NCBI GenBank assembly: GCA_035341665.1
Contig: DAOQVR010000007.1
Location: 1 to 64,000 of the forward strand
Source of the DNA: DAOQVR01 sp035341665
GTDB lineage: Bacteria > Chloroflexota > Anaerolineae > JAAYZQ01
Direction of reading: 5' to 3'
Length of the DNA: 64,000 nt
Of this stretch, positions 1 through 8,708 are shown in pieces. The notes under the pieces are model-generated. The model was not told the DNA's origin. It saw nothing but the letters and a program-made list of their open reading frames with translations, and made no database searches. How positions within the stretch are numbered: position 1 is the stretch's first letter; every line of letters starts with the position of its first letter. The translations under genes and the position numbers were made by a program.

Positions 1-88
1 ATTGCAGTCTACCCCATCGGGTGATCCGCATCAAGTATCGCTAATAGGAGACCGGGCGCGAACGGTGGCTTGGGAAGGCAGGGGAACG

Positions 89-1402
89 ATGGCAGACTCA
101 GGGAAGAAGAGACAGGCACGGCCGCGAGCGCTGAGCACCCTGGCCGTGCACGCGGGAGAGGAGCCCGATCCGACGACCGGCGCGCTGACGCCGGCTATAC
201 ATATGTCTGCTGCATTTCGCCTGCCCGGCTTCGGGTCGAGCCTCTTCGACGCGCTCACCATGGAATCCACCGAGCCTCCCTTCGCCTACGCGCGATGGGG
301 AAACCCGACGGCGCGGGCGCTGGAGGAGAAGCTGGCTGCACTGGAGGGAGGGGAAGCGGCGCTCGCGCTGGCCACCGGCATGGCGGCCGTCTCGGCGCTC
401 TGTTTCACCTTTCTCGCGGGCGGCGACCACGTCGTCGCCAGCGAGGTCTGCTACGCGGGCTCCGTCGAGCTCTTCGGCGTGCACTTGCCCCGGCAGGGCA
501 TCGAAGTCACGCTGGTGGACACCAGCGACCTGAAGCAGGTCCGGGAGGCGCTGCGGCCGAACACCCGTCTGGTGTACGTCGAGACGCCGGCGAACCCGGT
601 CCTGCGCATCAGCGACATACCGGCCATTGCCGCCATAGCACACGAGGCCGGGGCCCTTCTGGCGGTGGACTCTACCTGGGCCACCCCCTGTCTGCAGCGG
701 CCGCTGGCGCTGGGTGCGGACTATGTCGTGCACAGCGTGACCAAGTACCTGAACGGGCACGGCGACGCGTTGGGCGGGGCGATCGTTGGGCCGGCGGCCG
801 GCCTGCACCGCATCCGCAAGGAGGCGTTGGTGCATCTGGGCGGGGCGATCAGCCCGTTCAACGCCTGGCTGATCATGCGAGGCTTGGCGACGCTGCCGCT
901 GCGCATGGCGCGCCACTCGGAAACCGCGCTGCAGGTCGCCCGCTTCCTGGAGGGCCATCCCGCGGTCTTGCGCGTGGTGTATCCGGGACTCGAGAGCCAC
1001 CCCCACCACGAGCTGGCCGCGCGCCAGATGTCGGCGGGGGGCGGGATGCTCACGTTCCAGTTGAAGGCGGGACTCGGCGCGGCCATCACACTGGCCGAGA
1101 GGATCCGGCTCTTTTCCTACGCGACGTCACTGGGCCACGCGCGCAGCCTCCTCTTCTACTACCCGGCGGACCTGTATGTTGACGCCGCAGGATACCTGGG
1201 CGCGGAGCAGAAAGCACGCATCCGCGAGTGGACGGGAGAGGGGCTGGTACGCGCCAGCGTAGGGCTGGAGGATGCCGGCGACCTGATCGCCGACCTGGAC
1301 CAGGCGCTGCGCGCGCGGTCCGCCAAAGGACTCGTGGGGCCGGCCGCGTATGCCATGCTCAAGCGGATCCAGGCGCGGTCTGCGCAGGGCGCTGAGGAAT
1401 AG
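89..1402 (+). CDS. Cys/Met metabolism PLP-dependent enzyme (trans-sulfuration family)
   Basis: This is a 437-residue fold-type I PLP enzyme of the cystathionine gamma-synthase / cystathionine gamma-lyase / methionine gamma-lyase family. The N-terminal half carries the family pattern (HAGEEPD, then TGMAAVSAL near residue 95). The Schiff-base lysine is Lys219 in SVTKYLNGHGD, and the C-terminal domain shows the usual GAAITLAERIRLFSYATSLG stretch. The frame is open to the window edge, but ATG at 89 follows a purine-rich site (GGCAGGGGA) and matches the start of family homology. It opens a tight plus-strand cluster with a transporter and a D-cysteine desulfhydrase-like enzyme, so a role in breakdown or beta/gamma-elimination of a sulfur amino acid is likely. 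Which reaction it catalyses cannot be decided from sequence alone. Confidence 0.9.
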   Translation: MADSGKKRQARPRALSTLAVHAGEEPDPTTGALTPAIHMSAAFRLPGFGSSLFDALTMESTEPPFAYARWGNPTARALEEKLAALEGGEAALALATGMAAVSALCFTFLAGGDHVVASEVCYAGSVELFGVHLPRQGIEVTLVDTSDLKQVREALRPNTRLVYVETPANPVLRISDIPAIAAIAHEAGALLAVDSTWATPCLQRPLALGADYVVHSVTKYLNGHGDALGGAIVGPAAGLHRIRKEALVHLGGAISPFNAWLIMRGLATLPLRMARHSETALQVARFLEGHPAVLRVVYPGLESHPHHELAARQMSAGGGMLTFQLKAGLGAAITLAERIRLFSYATSLGHARSLLFYYPADLYVDAAGYLGAEQKARIREWTGEGLVRASVGLEDAGDLIADLDQALRARSAKGLVGPAAYAMLKRIQARSAQGAEE

Positions 1403-1462
1403 CCGGTGACGGCTGCAAGGTCGCGACCGAGGTCGCGACAACGGGCAGGAGGGGGAGGGAGC

Positions 1463-2821
1463 ATGGAAGAAAGAGGCAAGAAGCGTGGGCCGGTAAGCCT
1501 CGGATACCTTATCTTTGTCATCGCCGTGCTCATGCTGGTCAACACCATCAAGGTGGCCGACCGGGAGCTATTGGGGCCGATCTTTGAGCCGCTGAGCAGG
1601 GACCTAAGCCTCAACGACTTTCACCTCGGGCTGATCCGGTCGGCCACGGATGCCACGCTGATTGTAGGCGTCATCTTCTTCGGCCTGTTGGGGGATCGGT
1701 GGAAGCGGCGCAACGTCATTGGCATCGCTGTGCTGTTCTGGTCGGCCATCACGTGGGTGACGGGCCGGGTACAGAACCTGGCGCAGCTTCTGCCGGCGCG
1801 GGCGGGGATGGCCTTTTTCCAGGCGGCCTTTACGACATCGGCGTACCCGATGATGGGCGACCTGGTGCCGCGCCGGTCGCGCGGGGCGGTGATGGGGCTG
1901 ATGGGAGCCACCTTTGCCCTGGGCAGCGTTCTGGCGCTGGCCATCACCGGGCTGCTCGGAACCGAGAGCTGGCGCCGCTTCTTTGGCATTTTTGGCCTCC
2001 CAGGGCTCGTCCTGGGCGTCCTGATCTTTTTCTTTGTCCGGGAGCCGGCACGGGGTGCCTCCGAGGACGAGGTGCTCGATGGCGGCGTCTACTCCGGCCG
2101 CTTCACCTGGCCTGCACTGAAGCGGACGCTGCGCATTCCGAGCGCCTGGCTGGTCTACCTGCTGGACGGCTGCCAGGGCTCGACCTGGTGGGCCTTTTCC
2201 TTCTGGGCACCCGCTTACCTGGTGCGCAGGCAGATTGCGCCCAACTCGGACGTCGCAGCGCTGGCCCTCCTGCCGGCCGTTCTCGGCTTTGTGGTGGGCA
2301 CGATCCTGGGCGGCTGGATGATCGACCGCCTGCGGCGCCGGACGGAGCGCTCGGCGGTGTGGGTCGCGCTGCTTTCGACGTCGGGAGCGCTCGCACTGAG
2401 CATCGTGGTATTCTCCCTGACCGACCTGACCGCGGTGCTAGTTGCCGGCTTCTTCCTGGGGCTCTTTGGCTACCTGATCATGCCGGCCATCAATGTGATC
2501 CTGTACGATGTCGTTCCGCCGGAGACGCGCTCTTCGGCGACTGCGGCGGATGGCGTGGTAATGAGCGCCATCTCGGCACTGACAGGCTTTGCGATCGGCG
2601 CCGTTAGCGAGTATGTAGGCGCACAGCAGGGGTTGGCGGAAGGCAATCTCCGGGTTGCCTTTCAGGGGGCCGCCACTCTTCTCCTGAGCGGCGGGATCAT
2701 CGTCTCTCTCCTGCTGCTGCGCATCGCTCCACGTGACATGGCCGCGCTGCGCAGGTATGTGGCCGAGCGGGCTCAGTCTGAGCACCGCGGCGCTCCGGAG
2801 GAGCCGCGCGGCCTGTCGTAG
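1463..2821 (+). CDS. MFS transporter
   Basis: This is a 452-residue major facilitator superfamily permease with about 12 hydrophobic segments. The loop between TM2 and TM3 carries motif A as GLLGDRWKRRN (about residues 74-84). The matching loop in the second half has GGWMIDRLRRR, as expected for an MFS duplication. ATG at 1463 has GGGAGGGA just upstream and removes an Arg-rich 19-residue leader that begins at GTG 1406. It follows the PLP enzyme by 60 bases and precedes the C45 hydrolase by 69 bases, so it probably moves the substrate or product of this cluster. The substrate is unknown. Confidence 0.9.
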   Translation: MEERGKKRGPVSLGYLIFVIAVLMLVNTIKVADRELLGPIFEPLSRDLSLNDFHLGLIRSATDATLIVGVIFFGLLGDRWKRRNVIGIAVLFWSAITWVTGRVQNLAQLLPARAGMAFFQAAFTTSAYPMMGDLVPRRSRGAVMGLMGATFALGSVLALAITGLLGTESWRRFFGIFGLPGLVLGVLIFFFVREPARGASEDEVLDGGVYSGRFTWPALKRTLRIPSAWLVYLLDGCQGSTWWAFSFWAPAYLVRRQIAPNSDVAALALLPAVLGFVVGTILGGWMIDRLRRRTERSAVWVALLSTSGALALSIVVFSLTDLTAVLVAGFFLGLFGYLIMPAINVILYDVVPPETRSSATAADGVVMSAISALTGFAIGAVSEYVGAQQGLAEGNLRVAFQGAATLLLSGGIIVSLLLLRIAPRDMAALRRYVAERAQSEHRGAPEEPRGLS

Positions 2822-2890
2822 GGTGCAGCCCGGCCGGCGCGGGGTGGCTGCGCCGGGAGGTCGTGGGCAGCCGATCAGAGGAGGGGCAGG

Positions 2891-4561
2891 ATGAAGTTGG
2901 CGGATGCGTCCCGGGCCTGGCGGCGTGCGCGCGCGCATGTGCTGCCGCCCGTCGAGCACGAGCGGGTGATGGCCGGCTCCCACATGGAGCGCCACGGCCG
3001 GCTGACGGCCCTGTACCTGAGCGGTAGCCCGTATGAGATGGGCTATCAGCAGGGGACGCTGGCCCGTGACCTGATCCATGGCTTTCGGCAGGCAGCCTAC
3101 GCCTACGTGACCAGCCAGGTGCCGGTACCGCGGGTTCTTGCACGGCCGATGCTCTTCTACTACGCCTCCGCCTATCGGCGCACCCTGGAAGCCGAGCATG
3201 CGGCTGAGATGCAGGGCATCGCCGACGGGGCCGGCGTGCACCTGGTGGAGGCACTGGTCAGCACGGCGATCTGGGAGATCCTCCTCGTCTCTGGCTGCTC
3301 CGAGTTTGCAGCTGTTGGGCCCGCCACGGCGGACGGAACGCTGCTGCACGGCTACAACTATGACCTGATGCAGCCGGAGCACGCGCTCATCCAGCCCTAC
3401 CTCGCCATGCTTCTGTACAATCCCCACGAGGGCATCCCGTTCTTTACCGTGAACACCGTGGGCACGGTCGGTGCCAACGCGGGGATGAACGACGCCGGAA
3501 TCTCGGTGGCATGGGACAACACCTACCTCAGGGACCATCACCTAGTGCAGGGCGTGCGCCTGCCCGTGGTGCCCTTTATCCTGACCCTTCGCCGGCTCCT
3601 CCAATATGCCGCCACGCTGGGTGAGGCGGTAGATACCATCGTCCGCACCCTGCCCCGTCCCTTGGCGGACATCGTGATCGTCGGCAGTGCCCGCGAAGGC
3701 CGGGCAGTGGCGCTGGAGACGGCCGGTGGCGTGCACGCGGTGCGCGAGATGGAGGGAGACACTATCTGGTCCACCAACTGCTTTCGCTCGGATGAGCTGG
3801 CGCCGCACGACCGGCGGGGAGACAGCCGCCGGCTACCGGAGTCGGCGGCGTGGGTTTGCGTCCCCCGCTTCACGGCCTACGATCAGCTGCTTTCCGCTGC
3901 GCGGGGGCAGATCACGCCCGCCACATGTGCCCGATTCCTGCGCGATCCTTACCCGCGCGAGGGAGAAGGGTTCCTGCACCCCAATCCAGCCGCGCGGGCG
4001 ACAATCTGCCGCAGCCTGACCTCTTGGTCGCTGGTGATGCAGCCGGGGCTGGGACGCTTCTGGGTGAGCGACACCGAAGTCCCCGGCAGCCAGGGTCGTT
4101 ACTACGCCTTTGACCTGCAGCGAAAGGCGCGCTTGCCGGAGATGGACCTGCCGGCCAGCGGTTTCCACGAGGCACTTGCTGCTGCCCTGCGATACCGTGA
4201 GGGCGATTTGCCGGCGGCCGAGAGTGCGCTGGAGGGCGCGCAGGCTGCGGACGGCCCTTCCGCTCCCCTTCTTCTCATGCGGGCAGTGTTGAAGGGCTTG
4301 TCGGGGGAGGAGGGGGAGGCTGCCGGGATCCTTCGCCTGGTAGAGGCGCGCTGGGCCGGCACAGCCGCGGCGGCACTCGCCCAGGCCTGGATGGGGAGAG
4401 AGGCTGATGGGGGGGTATCGCTGCCCTTCCCGAGCGCGATCCGGCCTCTCGTCAGGCTCAGGGCGGCCGAGAGTTGGGTCGGCAGAGCCGTGGCGTGCGA
4501 GCCGCCGGCGGCAGGCTCGACGCCACCGGTTGAGGCGTGCCAGAGCGCGGAGCGGCCCTGA
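2891..4561 (+). CDS. C45-type Ntn hydrolase / acyltransferase-like protein
   Basis: This 556-residue protein resembles the C45 family, which includes acyl-CoA:6-aminopenicillanate acyltransferase and phospholipase-B-like Ntn hydrolases. Residues 1-60 hold the family start (YLSGSPYEMGYQQG). The predicted autocatalytic Gly-Cys junction is at Cys136 in SGCSEFAAVGPATADG, followed by HGYNYDL. Cleavage before this cysteine would expose it as the N-terminal nucleophile. Residues beyond about 420 form an extra Ala/Leu-rich helical tail not needed for the catalytic fold. There is no clear signal peptide. ATG 2891 follows GAGGAGGGGCAGG. The TGA shares its last base with the ATG of the next gene, so the two are translationally coupled. 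The family acts on amide bonds; the substrate here is unknown. Confidence 0.82.
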   Translation: MKLADASRAWRRARAHVLPPVEHERVMAGSHMERHGRLTALYLSGSPYEMGYQQGTLARDLIHGFRQAAYAYVTSQVPVPRVLARPMLFYYASAYRRTLEAEHAAEMQGIADGAGVHLVEALVSTAIWEILLVSGCSEFAAVGPATADGTLLHGYNYDLMQPEHALIQPYLAMLLYNPHEGIPFFTVNTVGTVGANAGMNDAGISVAWDNTYLRDHHLVQGVRLPVVPFILTLRRLLQYAATLGEAVDTIVRTLPRPLADIVIVGSAREGRAVALETAGGVHAVREMEGDTIWSTNCFRSDELAPHDRRGDSRRLPESAAWVCVPRFTAYDQLLSAARGQITPATCARFLRDPYPREGEGFLHPNPAARATICRSLTSWSLVMQPGLGRFWVSDTEVPGSQGRYYAFDLQRKARLPEMDLPASGFHEALAAALRYREGDLPAAESALEGAQAADGPSAPLLLMRAVLKGLSGEEGEAAGILRLVEARWAGTAAAALAQAWMGREADGGVSLPFPSAIRPLVRLRAAESWVGRAVACEPPAAGSTPPVEACQSAERP

Positions 4562-5328
4562 TGTCGGGCGTGCATGCCGTCAGCGCCGAGCAGAGCCGTT
4601 TTCGCCGGTGGACGTTGTACCTGTTTGCGCGCTATATCGAGCTTCCGGCGCTCGGCTGGGGTTACCAGCTGCTGCGCGGCCGGCATCGCCGCACTGGCGA
4701 GAACCGTCTGGTGCGGGAGGTGCTGCGCTGGGCGGTGGCGGCGCCCTTCGGCTACCTGGGAGACACCGGGCGCCCCATGCCGGCGCCGAGGGTGCTGGAG
4801 ATGATCGACGGGCTGGAGGGTGCCATGGCCGTGGGGCCCTGCCGCTGCCGCGGGACGCACCATGGCTGCAACCACCCCTTGGAGACCGACATCGTCATCC
4901 GCACCGGCGTGGAGGCGTGGCGGCGCGCCTTCCCGCAGGACTACCGCGAGATCGGCAAGGAAGAGGCCAAGCAGATCGTGGAAGCGTGCCGGAGGCAGGG
5001 CCTGTGGCAGATGGTCTTTGTCCACTGCCCGGTGAACCAGGAGAACGAGTATGTCATCTGCAACTGCTGCACGTGCGGGTGCGTGCCATACCTCCTGAAC
5101 CGTGAGCTGGGGCAGCGTGCCTATCCGCTGCTGCGGGGCGACTGGACGGCCGTTACGGACGTGGGGCGGTGCACCGGGCACGGGGCGTGCGTGGATGTCT
5201 GCCCGTTTGGCGCACGGGCGCTGCGCGACGGGAAGGCGGAGCTGGCCGGCGCCTGCTTTGGCTGCGGCTTGTGCGCGGATGCCTGCCCCGAGGGCGCTAT
5301 TGTCCTGAGTCAAAGTGGGAGGAGCTAG
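4561..5328 (+). CDS. Cys-rich 4Fe-4S ferredoxin-domain protein
   Basis: This 255-residue iron-sulfur protein has two parts. Residues about 90-185 carry clustered cysteines (GPCRCR, HGCNHP, then CNCCTCGC), a pattern found in uncharacterised Fe-S proteins. The C-terminal part is a two-cluster ferredoxin domain (CTGHGACVDVCPFGA and CFGCGLCADACPEGA), each with CX2-3CX2-3CX3CP spacing. Start ATG 4561 overlaps the previous stop (TGATG), and the stop codon overlaps the GTG start of the next gene. It is therefore probably made together with the Fe-S oxidoreductase downstream and feeds electrons to or from it. The exact reaction is not known. Confidence 0.85.
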   Translation: MSGVHAVSAEQSRFRRWTLYLFARYIELPALGWGYQLLRGRHRRTGENRLVREVLRWAVAAPFGYLGDTGRPMPAPRVLEMIDGLEGAMAVGPCRCRGTHHGCNHPLETDIVIRTGVEAWRRAFPQDYREIGKEEAKQIVEACRRQGLWQMVFVHCPVNQENEYVICNCCTCGCVPYLLNRELGQRAYPLLRGDWTAVTDVGRCTGHGACVDVCPFGARALRDGKAELAGACFGCGLCADACPEGAIVLSQSGRS

Positions 5329-6716
5329 TGTACCGTCCCTACACGCGTGCGCCGTTCGACTCGGCGTGCTGCACCGGCTGCGGAGAGTGTTTTCACCAAT
5401 GCCCGGTGATGCGCCTGCCGCTTCCGGAGGCCAGGGCGGAGATCGAGCGGCTGCGGGCGATGGACCAGGGATCGGGGGCCATGGATGGCGACCCGTCATC
5501 GATCGTCCTACGCAACTGCACATCGTGCCTGGCGTGCAACCAGGTGTGCCCCGAAGAGTGCCGGCCCGCCAACCTCGTCCTGGACCTTTGGCATGCGGCC
5601 TACCTGCGCGAGGGGCTGCCGGCGCGGGCCGCGTGGTTTCTGCCTCACGCGCGCCCTAACTTTCGAACGTACATCCTGGATCGCCTGCCGGGGGACGAGC
5701 GCCAGGCGGTCGCGCGCTGGCGGCAGGGCGGCCCGGCGCGCGAGTTCCTGTATGCGGGCTGCAACCTAGTCACGACGCCCTACCTGACCTTTTCGCGGCT
5801 ATTCGAGGGGCTGGAGATCCGAGGTGGGCTGGACTATTGCTGCGGGGAGATGCTCTTCCGCATGGGGCTGTACGAGGCGGTGGAGCAGGTGGCGCGGCGC
5901 CTAACACTCTGGTTCGGGCAACTCGGCGCCGAGCGGGTGTACCTGGTGTGCACGGCGGGGCTCAACCTCCTGCGGAATGTCCTGCCGCAGTTTGGCGCCG
6001 ATTTCGGCGGGATCGAATTCCTCCCCTTCCAGCAGATCCTCCTTGAGCGGCTGCGGAGCGAGGGGTATTGGGGGCTGTCCAGAAAGCACGAGACCTGCCA
6101 CGCTGAGCGCGGCGATGCACCTTGTTCTACTGCGTTTCGGGCGCACGCAGAGATTCCTCGGTCGCTACGCTCCCTCGGAATGACAGCTCCTGAGCAGCCC
6201 TCGGCCCGGCCCCCGTACCGGTCGGTCACGGTGCAGGACTCGTGCCATGCCCGAACCGTGGCGCCGGGCTTTTGCGACCTGCCCAGGCAGGTGTTGGAGG
6301 CGTGCGGCGTGGAGGTGCGCGAGGCGCCGGGCCATGGCGATACCCAGCTATGCTGCGGCATCGGCGGGGGCTTTGCGCACGCGTCGGCTTATGACCCCTT
6401 CCGGCTCCTTCTTGCGGCGCGGCGCACGTCGCGAGAACACCGGCAGATGCCGGCGGATGCCACGTGCGTCTACTGCTCGGGCTGCCTGGAGATGATGTCG
6501 TCTGCCCGGTTCGTGGATCCGAGCCGGCGCCCAGTGGTGCACCTGCTGGAGATAGTGCAGTGGGCCATGGGCGAGACGCCGCGCCGGCGACAGGGCACGC
6601 TGGCGCGGCAGTTCCTGGCCGGGGCTCTGCGGAACCAATTCCCCAGTCTGATGAGCAGAGAGCGGTTCTGGCTGCCCGACATCCCGCCCGAGCCTGACCC
6701 GGCGGAGGCCCGATGA
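5328..6716 (+). CDS. Fe-S oxidoreductase, heterodisulfide-reductase/GlpC-like, with CCG domains
   Basis: This 462-residue protein starts at GTG 5328, overlapping the TAG of the previous gene and preceded by GGGAGGAGC. The upstream extension of the frame to 5169 is a shadow of that gene. Two N-terminal 4Fe-4S motifs (CTGCGECFHQCP and CTSCLACNQVCPEEC) are followed by two CCG-type domains (DYCCGEML near 170 and LCCGIGGGF near 341), as in HdrB, GlpC and LutA-like proteins. Residues about 249-292 interrupt the region before the second CCG domain and coincide with a palindromic dispersed repeat read in frame (see the repeat entry). The stop overlaps the next start (ATGA). It likely acts as an electron-transfer subunit for this cluster's redox step. 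Confidence 0.85.
   Translation: MYRPYTRAPFDSACCTGCGECFHQCPVMRLPLPEARAEIERLRAMDQGSGAMDGDPSSIVLRNCTSCLACNQVCPEECRPANLVLDLWHAAYLREGLPARAAWFLPHARPNFRTYILDRLPGDERQAVARWRQGGPAREFLYAGCNLVTTPYLTFSRLFEGLEIRGGLDYCCGEMLFRMGLYEAVEQVARRLTLWFGQLGAERVYLVCTAGLNLLRNVLPQFGADFGGIEFLPFQQILLERLRSEGYWGLSRKHETCHAERGDAPCSTAFRAHAEIPRSLRSLGMTAPEQPSARPPYRSVTVQDSCHARTVAPGFCDLPRQVLEACGVEVREAPGHGDTQLCCGIGGGFAHASAYDPFRLLLAARRTSREHRQMPADATCVYCSGCLEMMSSARFVDPSRRPVVHLLEIVQWAMGETPRRRQGTLARQFLAGALRNQFPSLMSRERFWLPDIPPEPDPAEAR
6072..6190. repeat. Dispersed palindromic repeat inserted in frame in a gene
   Basis: The clearest core is 6146-6185. On the minus strand it reads TGTCATTCCGAGGGAGCGTA followed by GCGACCGAGGAATCTCTGCG. From memory this closely resembles a dispersed repeat type (TGTCATTC...GAATCT) seen between genes in several phyla. 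The ends ATTCC and GGAAT form an imperfect inverted repeat. The flanking 6072-6145 sequence also encodes atypical residues and may belong to the insert. The insert is a multiple of three and keeps the reading frame of the Fe-S oxidoreductase. The outer limits are approximate. Confidence 0.6.
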
Positions 6717-7462
6717 TCGACGTGATGAGCCTGGACCCGCCGCCGGTCGGCGTGCGCGTCCTGCGGTTCGCCGCCGAATACGCTGAGACAGAGCCGTTCA
6801 CGGGGGTGTCGTACTGCCAGGCCGTCTGGCTGGCAGGCGAAGGAGCGGCGCTGCGCGTGATGGCCGGATCGATCGAGGTCTGCCGGTGGGCGCCGGTTGT
6901 GCTGGGCCTGAAGCCGCCCGATGGGCACTTTGAGGAGCACCTGGCTCCCAGGCTTGCGTTCCCCACGCAGGGGCTTCTGCTGGCGCCGCTGGCGCGCTTC
7001 CCCGGGCAGCCGGATGTGGTCCTAGTGCGCGCGACGCGCCAGGTGCTTGAGTCGCTGGTGCGGGAGGCGGGCCGCGACCGGCTGTGGCAGGGGCACGGCG
7101 GCCGGTTGGCGTGGTCGGTCGTGCCGCTCTTTGCCGGCGGCAGCGTCACCCTTCACTACCGCGCGATCGGCAAGGCAAACGCCCTTTTTGCATCCCTGGC
7201 GCGTTCCAAGGGGTGGCAGGCCGCCACGCACCGGTTGTTCCGCAGCCGCCTGGTCACGGCGGCCTACGATGCGGTCATCTCGCGCACTCTGGCGGACATG
7301 TCCGTCTGCCGAAACTCGACGGTGATCCCGCTGCAGAGCGGGCGGGTCAACGTCTCCTTTTTCTGTAGCGGAGGCATCACGTGGGGGTTGAACAATCCCA
7401 ATCACCTGACCTCGGGTTGGCCGTGGCGGGTGTTCCGAAGGCTGGTCAGCCGGGCATCGTGA
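6713..7462 (+). CDS. DUF169-like protein
   Basis: This 249-residue soluble protein resembles the DUF169 family. It shows the pattern YCQAVWLA, a conserved cysteine in EVCRWAPVVLGL, the segment PDVVLVRAT, and late in the protein NSTVIPLQSGRVNVSFFCSGG. The start ATG overlaps the preceding stop (ATGA), and its own stop overlaps the GTG start of the desulfhydrase-like gene (GTGA). It is thus an integral member of the Fe-S/PLP operon. The function of DUF169 proteins is not established. The conserved cysteines would fit a metal- or cluster-linked role, but this is a guess. Family assignment is by eye and moderate. Confidence 0.6.
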   Translation: MIDVMSLDPPPVGVRVLRFAAEYAETEPFTGVSYCQAVWLAGEGAALRVMAGSIEVCRWAPVVLGLKPPDGHFEEHLAPRLAFPTQGLLLAPLARFPGQPDVVLVRATRQVLESLVREAGRDRLWQGHGGRLAWSVVPLFAGGSVTLHYRAIGKANALFASLARSKGWQAATHRLFRSRLVTAAYDAVISRTLADMSVCRNSTVIPLQSGRVNVSFFCSGGITWGLNNPNHLTSGWPWRVFRRLVSRAS

Positions 7463-8598
7463 CCGGGCTGCCGCCGCGGCCCCTGTTCCACGTATTCCCC
7501 GGCCTGCGGGACCGTGTGCGATGGCTTCCGCTGGCGGACCTGCCGACGCTCCTGGAGCGAATGGAGCGCCTGTCGGCGGAGGTGGGCGCCGACCTGTGGG
7601 TCAAGCGCGACGGCCTGACGCACCCCGTCTATGGCGGGAACAAGATCCGCAAGTTCGAGTTCGTCTTTGCCGATGCCGTGCAGAAGGGGGCGCGGGCGGT
7701 GCTCACTGGCGGCGGGCTCGGATCGCACCACACGCTGGCCGCGGCGGTGATCGCCCGCCAGTTGGGAATGCGGCCGGTGTGTTCGTACTACTGCCAGCCG
7801 ATCACCGACGAGGCGCTCAAGAACCTCCGGCGCTCGCCCCCGTTGGGCATCGACGCCCACTTTTGCGGGGACTATGTAGGGCTCGTGCTCTCGTTTGTGG
7901 TCGAGTATGGGCGCTGGCTGGCCAAGACCGGCCGGCCGCCCTACTTCATCTACCCAGGTGCCTCGGGAACGCTCGGCATCCTGGGCTACGTAAACGCAGC
8001 TCTCGAGGTCCAGGCACAAATCAGGGAAGCCCGGGAGAAGGAACCGGATGCCATCTTCTGTGCGGTCGGCTCGTGCGGTACCTTTGCCGGCCTCTTGCTG
8101 GGGGCACGGCTGGCAGGCCTCTCTTCCAAGGTCGTGGGCGTACGAGTCATCGAAGAAGACCAGGCCGACAGGGCTAAGATAGCGCGCCTCGCCAACCGGG
8201 CGGCAAGGTTCCTGAGGCAGCGCGATCGGGCAGTGCCAGAGGTGGTCCTTGAGCCGGACGACGTCCCCCTACTGGACGGCTACATGGGCGTCGGCTATGC
8301 CCACCCCACGGAGAAAGGAATGCAGGCCATGCGGCGGGTGCGACTGGCCGAAGGGCTGCCGCTGGAGACCACCTACACCGGCAAAGCCATGGCAGCGCTG
8401 CTGGATTATGCGGAGGCCCATCCCGGTGCACGGCTGCTCTTTGTCGATACCTTTGTGGAAGCACCTGCCCTCCCAGAGGGTGACTTTCGGAACCTGCCCC
8501 GCCCCTTTTGGCCGGCCTTTGACCGGTCCATGCAAGCGCGCTGTTGGTGCCTCCGTGCCAAGCGCGACCCCGGCTTTTGCTGGAAGCGGACCAGGTAG
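7459..8598 (+). CDS. D-cysteine desulfhydrase / ACC deaminase-like PLP enzyme
   Basis: This is a 379-residue fold-type II PLP enzyme. The Schiff-base lysine is Lys62 in YGGNKIRKFEF, followed by the GGGLGSHHTLAAA segment that contacts substrate carboxylate and phosphate. The pattern matches the ACC deaminase / D-cysteine desulfhydrase family. GTG 7459 overlaps the previous stop and is preferred; an ATG-led extension to 7381 lies wholly inside the upstream gene. The last 30 residues (QARCWCLRAKRDPGFCWKR) are unusually Cys/Trp/Arg-rich. It closes the operon that began with another PLP enzyme acting on sulfur amino acids, so the cluster may handle a D-cysteine-like or aminocarboxylate compound. 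Confidence 0.85.
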   Translation: MTGLPPRPLFHVFPGLRDRVRWLPLADLPTLLERMERLSAEVGADLWVKRDGLTHPVYGGNKIRKFEFVFADAVQKGARAVLTGGGLGSHHTLAAAVIARQLGMRPVCSYYCQPITDEALKNLRRSPPLGIDAHFCGDYVGLVLSFVVEYGRWLAKTGRPPYFIYPGASGTLGILGYVNAALEVQAQIREAREKEPDAIFCAVGSCGTFAGLLLGARLAGLSSKVVGVRVIEEDQADRAKIARLANRAARFLRQRDRAVPEVVLEPDDVPLLDGYMGVGYAHPTEKGMQAMRRVRLAEGLPLETTYTGKAMAALLDYAEAHPGARLLFVDTFVEAPALPEGDFRNLPRPFWPAFDRSMQARCWCLRAKRDPGFCWKRTR

Positions 8599-8637
8599 GG
8601 ATAGGGGAGTCCAGGGAAGCCCGGTCGCCAGCATTGT

Positions 8638-8666
8638 TTGACGCCTCTCGTTTCTTGCCGTAGAAT
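8638..8666 (+). promoter_or_regulatory. Promoter for ffh
   Basis: A -35 TTGACG (8638-8643), a 17-base spacer and a -10 TAGAAT (8661-8666) lie in the 110-base gap before ffh. This is the only promoter in the window with the textbook TTGA start to the -35. Confidence 0.75.
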
Positions 8667-8708
8667 AGAGGTTCGGATTGTGTGCGCGGATGAGAGACGA
8701 GGCGAACC

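Noticed and set aside
4102..5523. 473-codon minus-strand frame opposite the C45 hydrolase and ferredoxin genes
   Set aside because: It has no family pattern, and the plus strand carries two clear genes with motifs and ribosome sites; long antisense frames are expected at this GC content.
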